A stretch of DNA of 10,659 bases from Gammaproteobacteria bacterium (GTDB lineage Bacteria > Pseudomonadota > Gammaproteobacteria > GRL18), in assembly GCA_013139395.1 (NCBI GenBank), contig WTAX01000301.1, forward strand, positions 1 through 10,659, read 5' to 3'. Position 1 is the first letter of the stretch; every line of letters begins with the position of its first letter. The translations under genes and the position numbers were made by a program. Under the pieces are notes generated by a model, which worked only from the letters and a program-made list of their open reading frames with translations, ran no database searches and was not told the DNA's origin. Positions 7,517-10,659 of this stretch are shown here, in pieces.

Positions 7517-7792
7517 TTGCCTGATCATCTTACTAATAAGGAAAAAAATTGGCTGGTGTATATAATTTCATGCAGTGATAATTCACTATATACCGGTATA
7601 ACAACAGATATAGAAAAACGCTTCGAACAGCATAAAAATAAAAAAGGGGCCAAATATTTTTATGGCCGTGATCCGCTAAAAATAGTATTTACTGAACAAG
7701 GTCATGATCGCAGTAGTGCCAGCCAGCGGGAATATGAAATTAAAAGTTATACTAGGGCAGAAAAAATAGTATTAATAAAATCAGAGCAATAA
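7517..7792 (+). CDS. GIY-YIG domain protein, YhbQ/UPF0213-like
   Basis: A 91-residue single-domain GIY-YIG protein of the YhbQ/UPF0213 type, related to the nicking domains of UvrC and homing endonucleases. The motif appears as VYIISCSDNSLYTGITTDIE, followed by the conserved Arg and His of KRFEQHK, GAKYF, and the later helix with REYEIK, whose Glu is the likely metal ligand. Start: the only workable initiator is TTG at 7517, with AAGGT six bases upstream. It lies 9 bases after the receiver stop and should share the transcript. The E. coli relative is a small DNA nuclease. Its link to the operon is unproven, as this family often travels as a lone gene. Confidence 0.85.
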   Translation: MPDHLTNKEKNWLVYIISCSDNSLYTGITTDIEKRFEQHKNKKGAKYFYGRDPLKIVFTEQGHDRSSASQREYEIKSYTRAEKIVLIKSEQ

Positions 7793-7878
7793 GTACGTAT
7801 ACTGCTGCAATCAATAAAAACTAATTCAAGCGGTCTACGAGCTAAAAATGGCAAGCATGACAGGTCATTTGAGGTTTA

Positions 7879-9390
7879 TTATTTATTAGTAGAATCCAGA
7901 GGTAAAGTAAAGGTAAATTGAGTTCCTTCTCCTAACTTACTTTGCACTTTAATTTGACGCTTATGCAGCGCCACAATCTGCTGCACAATGGCTAATCCCA
8001 GTCCAGCGTGTGTACCCTTGCGATGTTTATTCTGTGCTTGATAAAAACGATCAAAGATTTTTGGTAAGTCATTTTCACTGATCCCGCTGCCGCTGTCCTG
8101 AATCTGGATCTGCAATTCTTTATCCAGATTCAGTTGACTTACTATAATAGTTATAGTGTCGCCTGCTGTTGTGTGATCAAAGGCATTACCCAGCAAGTTA
8201 TCCAGTACTCGTTCTATCAGAGAAATATCAGCATTAACTAATAAGGCTTCTTGTGAGCAAAGCAGCTGTAAATTAATATTGGTCTGCTCCGCTCTGTTTT
8301 GGAATTTCTGCACCACATCATGAATAAACTCACTAAAATTGAAAACTTCCAATTGAGGTGTGATCTCCTGGGCATCAAATTTAGCCAGCTCAAATAAATC
8401 ATCAATTAACTGGCTTAATCGTTTACCATGCAAAGAGACAATTTTCAGATATTTTTTACGATCATCTCCGTTCAGAACATCCCCTTTAATCATCAGGATT
8501 TCCAGATAGCCCAACATGGATGATAAAGGGGTTCGTAGATCATGGGACACATTGGCAACCAGCTCCCGGCGCAGCTTGTCTTGTTCTTCCAATTTACGCA
8601 TCTGAGTAATCGTGTGCTCTGCCATCACATCAAAACTGCTTGCTAATTGACCAATTTCATCTTTATATTGTTTATCAACTAACTTCGGGTCAGGATAAAT
8701 ACTAAAGCCTTTTTTGGTGAAATCAGACATAGCAATAGATAAGTTTCTAAGCCGACGGGTAATGGTATAAAAAAGGAATAAACCCAGCAGTAAGCCAATA
8801 CTAAGACTAATTAACAGTGATAGCAGACTGTATTGTATAAAATAGTTGTCTTGTAATGCCTGATTGACCTGATCAAATTCTTCACCTCGTAAAACCACAT
8901 ATAAGTAGCCTTCCGGGTTTTCTCTAGTGGGTACATAAGTCACAGAAAAGGCTTTTTTTATGGTGAAACTACGAGGATCATCTCCAGGCAGGAGTTTTCC
9001 CTGAAAAAAAGCATTAATCGGTTCAAGAGCAACGGACTCTCGTTGTACCTTTCCCGGATCAGCAGAGTAGGATAAAATTTTCCCTTGCAGGTCCAATAGA
9101 TAGATTTCAATATTGGGGTTAACAGTCATATAGTCATGAAAAGTCTGCTTCAGGGCTTGTGTATTAATCTTACCATTGACCACAATATCTCGTTCACCCA
9201 CCAGATTTTTTGCCAGATCGTGGTTAAATTTCTGGGTGATTTCCTGTAGATAATCATGGGTTACAGAAAATGTAATAAATCCGTAAACAAATCCCATAGT
9301 CAAAAGGATCAATACCAGAATACTGGCTAATTTTGCATAGAGAGAACCAAATAGAGATAACTTTTTTGATTGTCTATTAGAAACTGGCAT
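7879..9390 (-). CDS. OmpR-system sensor histidine kinase with Cache/PAS-like periplasmic domain
   Basis: Partner kinase of the adjacent response regulator (503 residues). The first membrane helix is at about 21-41. A periplasmic domain (42-186) includes IEIYLLDLQGKILSYS, a PAS/Cache-like strand-turn-strand. The second helix is at about 187-210, then a HAMP linker to about 265. The HisKA box is VANVSHDLRTPLSSMLGYLE with His283. The ATPase domain shows an N-box near Asn397-Asn402 (LDNLLGNAFDHT), G1 DSGSGI (432-437), F-box FDRFYQ (446-451) and G2 GLGLA (463-467). The periplasmic domain has no cysteine and one methionine. Its start shares one base with the regulator stop (TGATG), with GAGGA just upstream, so translation is coupled. 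No clear terminator is visible in the 86 bases separating it from the convergent GIY-YIG gene. Confidence 0.95.
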   Translation of the reverse strand: MPVSNRQSKKLSLFGSLYAKLASILVLILLTMGFVYGFITFSVTHDYLQEITQKFNHDLAKNLVGERDIVVNGKINTQALKQTFHDYMTVNPNIEIYLLDLQGKILSYSADPGKVQRESVALEPINAFFQGKLLPGDDPRSFTIKKAFSVTYVPTRENPEGYLYVVLRGEEFDQVNQALQDNYFIQYSLLSLLISLSIGLLLGLFLFYTITRRLRNLSIAMSDFTKKGFSIYPDPKLVDKQYKDEIGQLASSFDVMAEHTITQMRKLEEQDKLRRELVANVSHDLRTPLSSMLGYLEILMIKGDVLNGDDRKKYLKIVSLHGKRLSQLIDDLFELAKFDAQEITPQLEVFNFSEFIHDVVQKFQNRAEQTNINLQLLCSQEALLVNADISLIERVLDNLLGNAFDHTTAGDTITIIVSQLNLDKELQIQIQDSGSGISENDLPKIFDRFYQAQNKHRKGTHAGLGLAIVQQIVALHKRQIKVQSKLGEGTQFTFTLPLDSTNK

Positions 9391-10112
9391 CAGATATCCT
9401 CAGTGAATTTATAACCCACTCCCCATGCTGTTAAAATATAATCAGGTTGAGCAGGATTACTTTCTACTTTGGCACGTAAACGATTAATATGAGAATTAAC
9501 GGTATGCTCATAGCCATCATGACCATAGCCCCATACCTTGTCGAGTAATTGCGTCCGGGTGAAAACCTGCCCGGGATGCTGAGCAAAAAAATACAGTAAA
9601 TCAAATTCCTTGGCGGTCAGAGTAATATCTTCTTCCAGAACCTTCACTGTACGAGCAAGGATATTGATTTCTATATCCCTGATACGTATTGTTTTCTCAC
9701 TATGCAAATGCTCGTTATGTTGTTGGTTACCAGTCGCCTGCATTGCTTCAACGCGGCGGAACAGGGCTTTAATTCTAGCCATCAGTTCTAAAATACTAAA
9801 GGGTTTTGTTAAATAGTCATCCGCGCCAAGTTCCAATCCTAAAACCCTGTCTAATTCAGTGGATTTAGCAGTGAGCATTAATATTGGTACATAAGATTCC
9901 ATAGCTCTAATGGCTTTACAAATATCCAGTCCATCCATGCCAGGCAGCATAATATCCAGAATAACCAGAGCATATTGATTAGCCTTGAATAAGGCCAGAC
10001 CTTCCAGACCATCATGTGCCATATCAACCTGACAATTGAGATCCAGCAGCTGCAGCTTGACCAGATTGGCAATATCCTGATCATCTTCAATAATTAACAC
10101 ATTTTTTTTCAT
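9390..10112 (-). CDS. OmpR/PhoB-family response regulator
   Basis: DNA-binding regulator of 240 residues. The receiver domain (about 1-120) has acidic residues Asp10/Asp11, phospho-acceptor Asp53 in ILDIMLPGMDG, Thr81 and Lys103-Pro104. The C-terminal winged-helix domain (about 142-238) shows LTAKEFDLLYFFAQHPGQVF, the recognition-helix region TVNSHINRLRAKVE and the end GVGYKF. The ATG at 10112 is preferred because MKKNVLIIEDD is the usual receiver start. A TTG at 10136 would add eight residues but has no ribosome-binding site. It is expected to bind tandem direct repeats with an 11-bp period, and such repeats lie in its own promoter region and before msrA. It forms a bicistron with the kinase. 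Confidence 0.95.
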   Translation of the reverse strand: MKKNVLIIEDDQDIANLVKLQLLDLNCQVDMAHDGLEGLALFKANQYALVILDIMLPGMDGLDICKAIRAMESYVPILMLTAKSTELDRVLGLELGADDYLTKPFSILELMARIKALFRRVEAMQATGNQQHNEHLHSEKTIRIRDIEINILARTVKVLEEDITLTAKEFDLLYFFAQHPGQVFTRTQLLDKVWGYGHDGYEHTVNSHINRLRAKVESNPAQPDYILTAWGVGYKFTEDI

Positions 10113-10156
10113 TATTTTTTTCACATAAGGAAGCAACTACTAATAAGATAACAGCT

Positions 10157-10162
10157 TGTATA
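10157..10162 (-). promoter_or_regulatory. Possible -10 box of the response regulator operon
   Basis: On the minus strand TATACA (4/6) stands 7 bases after the two-copy repeat, with the repeats occupying the -35 position. The geometry matches that seen before msrA, which is the main reason for the call. Confidence 0.35.
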
Positions 10163-10169
10163 ATTAAAG

Positions 10170-10187
10170 TTATCACATAATTATCAA
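10170..10187 (-). promoter_or_regulatory. Two-copy direct repeat before the response regulator (candidate autoregulatory box)
   Basis: Read on the minus strand, TTGATAA and GTGATAA are 7-bp words separated by 4 bases, an 11-bp period. This is the layout of pho-box-like sites bound by OmpR/PhoB dimers. The same word recurs in the array before msrA. Flanking positions 11 bp further out on either side do not match, so only two copies are present. Confidence 0.6.
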
Positions 10188-10300
10188 TTTATTCAAATTG
10201 AACAAAAATTTTATTGTTTCGTGATACTTTAGCTGCAAAGAATGATTACTATTGAAATCTATCAGACAACTATCTGTTTTGAGGGTAAGTGGAGCATAAA

Positions 10301-10336
10301 ATGAAATGGCTTATTTTTCTATCTGCACATTGCTGA
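10301..10336 (+). CDS. Possible 11-residue leader peptide (MKWLIFLSAHC)
   Basis: An ATG with GGAG at 10291-10294, six bases upstream, opens a frame of 11 codons ending in TGA at 10334-10336. The peptide looks like the start of a signal sequence. It ends two bases before the left arm of the nested inverted repeat, as expected of a leader peptide coupled to RNA folding, or of a gene cut short by a later insertion. I know of no such leader for msrA. The strong ribosome-binding site is the main support; the short length makes chance possible. Confidence 0.35.
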   Translation: MKWLIFLSAHC

Positions 10337-10337
10337 A

Positions 10338-10426
10338 ACTCATCAAGGTGATCGCAAGGCAGGACCGCGGAAGTTATTTCCGAGGCCCTTAATTTGCGAT
10401 AAAAAAGTGATAATTTAGTGATGAGT
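10338..10426. repeat. Nested inverted repeat, possible structured RNA
   Basis: Three collinear pairs of arms nest inside one another: ACTCATCA (10338-10345) with TGATGAGT (10419-10426), ATCGCAA (10351-10357) with TTGCGAT (10394-10400), and CGGAA (10368-10372) with TTCCG (10378-10382). A GGC/GCC pair between the last two could extend the helix. The core is far richer in GC than its surroundings. There is no T-run on either strand, so it is not a simple terminator. The outer right arm and part of the middle one fall within the direct-repeat array, so the pairing may be partly incidental. I do not recognise a known RNA family. Confidence 0.45.
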
Positions 10427-10435
10427 GTGTGATTT
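10396..10435 (+). promoter_or_regulatory. Four-copy 11-bp-period direct repeat before msrA
   Basis: Four 7-bp words start at 10396, 10407, 10418 and 10429: GCGATAA, GTGATAA, GTGATGA and GTGATTT. Each is separated by exactly 4 bases. An 11-bp period fits tandem binding of an OmpR/PhoB-type regulator along one face of the helix. The last copy ends 8 bases before a -10 box and takes the place of the -35, as in PhoB-activated promoters. The GTGATAA word matches the repeat before the neighbouring response regulator. Confidence 0.65.
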
Positions 10436-10443
10436 TAAATCTT

Positions 10444-10449
10444 TAGAAT
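10444..10449 (+). promoter_or_regulatory. Predicted -10 box of msrA
   Basis: TAGAAT is a 5/6 match to TATAAT. No good -35 hexamer exists 16-18 bases upstream; the repeat array fills that space, suggesting activator dependence. The expected start near 10456 leaves a leader of about 25 bases before the ATG. Confidence 0.5.
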
Positions 10450-10481
10450 AAATCATAACAAATGACTATATAGGAAAAAAA

Positions 10482-10659
10482 ATGAAAAAGTTAAAAACCA
10501 CCCATGTCCTGCTGGTTACTCTTGCAGGGATTATGATGACTATTGCTCTGAGCGTATTGGCTGCTAATGAAAATAGTATGATGAAGAATATATCGGAGTC
10601 AAATAGTGATAATGCCGGCGAAGGGCAATATAAAAAAGCCTATTTCGCCGGTGGTTGTT
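10482..10659 (+). CDS. msrA: Peptide-methionine (S)-S-oxide reductase MsrA, exported, N-terminal part
   Basis: MsrA reduces methionine S-sulfoxide in oxidised proteins. The ATG at 10482 has AGGA six bases upstream. Fifty-nine codons are visible before the window ends. Residues 1-28 form a signal peptide: a KKLK start, a hydrophobic core and a VLAA cleavage region. A polar linker follows, then KKAYFAGGC, the start of the MsrA active-site motif GCFWG. Cys59, the last complete codon, is the expected catalytic cysteine. The signal peptide points to a periplasmic or envelope enzyme, unlike the cytoplasmic E. coli MsrA. Whether an MsrB domain is fused downstream cannot be seen. It is divergent from the two-component operon. 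Confidence 0.85.
   Translation, partial: MKKLKTTHVLLVTLAGIMMTIALSVLAANENSMMKNISESNSDNAGEGQYKKAYFAGGC

Larger units (their letters stand above)
10113..10481. other. Divergent control region between the response regulator and msrA
   Basis: About 370 bases separating two divergent transcription units. From left to right it holds a two-copy direct repeat before the regulator, a 60-base AT-rich stretch with weak promoter-like words, an 11-codon frame with a good ribosome-binding site, a nested GC-rich inverted repeat, a four-copy 11-bp-period repeat array, and a -10 box for msrA. The individual elements are listed separately. Confidence 0.8.

Noticed and set aside
7793..7878. Bidirectional terminator between the convergent GIY-YIG and kinase genes
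   Set aside because: Only short, competing inverted repeats such as ATGAC/GTCAT with a two-base loop are present, so no stable hairpin followed by a T-run can be supported.
10113..10136. TTG start at 10136 lengthening the response regulator by eight residues
   Set aside because: It has no ribosome-binding site, and the added residues do not belong to the receiver fold.
10321..10400. Resemblance of the GC-rich element to a class I cyclic-di-GMP riboswitch (GCACA, GAAAC and CGCAA words in similar order)
   Set aside because: The conserved CGCAAAGCC core is altered, the GAAA loop is absent, and the conserved 3' half cannot be found. The predicted msrA promoter lies downstream of it. A covariance-model search would settle it.
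1..10659. CRISPR arrays, tRNA or rRNA genes, transposases and integrases
   Set aside because: None was found on reading; no regularly spaced long repeats, cloverleaf or recombinase motifs are present.

Overview
The window looks like an AT-rich gammaproteobacterial chromosome. It opens with the end of yidC followed directly by mnmE, the classical yidC-mnmE gene order. After that pair come accessory and stress genes instead of the usual mnmG/rsmG/parAB neighbourhood. The genus cannot be told from this sequence.

Layout. (1) 1-1807: 3' part of yidC and complete mnmE, overlapping by 8 bases. (2) 1808-3713: a hipBA toxin-antitoxin module. Its promoter region carries three operator-like sites spaced exactly 50 bp apart, and a perfect TATAAT lies between sites 2 and 3. 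(3) 3714-4101: AT-rich intergenic DNA with a 14-bp-arm palindrome over the presumed promoter of the next operon. (4) 4102-7792: a tightly packed four-gene operon. It encodes a Fic-domain AMPylase-type protein with its own inhibitory motif, a membrane histidine kinase with a periplasmic solute-binding sensor domain, a stand-alone CheY-like receiver, and a small GIY-YIG protein. Junctions are 4 bases overlapping, then gaps of 5 and 9 bases. (5) 7793-10112, minus strand: an OmpR/PhoB-type response regulator and its sensor kinase, stop and start sharing one base. (6) 10113-10659: a divergent control region, then the start of a secreted methionine sulfoxide reductase (msrA), cut by the window end at its catalytic cysteine.

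How the genes may work together. Two stress modules lie side by side: hipBA (a Ser/Thr kinase toxin) and the Fic-kinase-receiver-GIY-YIG operon. In the latter an enzyme of the Fic family, best known for toxins and effectors, is coupled to an extracytoplasmic solute sensor; I know of no named system with this composition. On the right, a 7-bp motif close to GTGATAA recurs at strict 11-bp intervals, as two copies before the response regulator and four copies before msrA. In both places the array ends 7-8 bases before a plausible -10 box. This suggests that the OmpR-type regulator controls both itself and periplasmic methionine repair.

Between the two arrays lie an 11-codon leader-like reading frame with a good ribosome-binding site and a nested GC-rich inverted-repeat structure that no gene explains.
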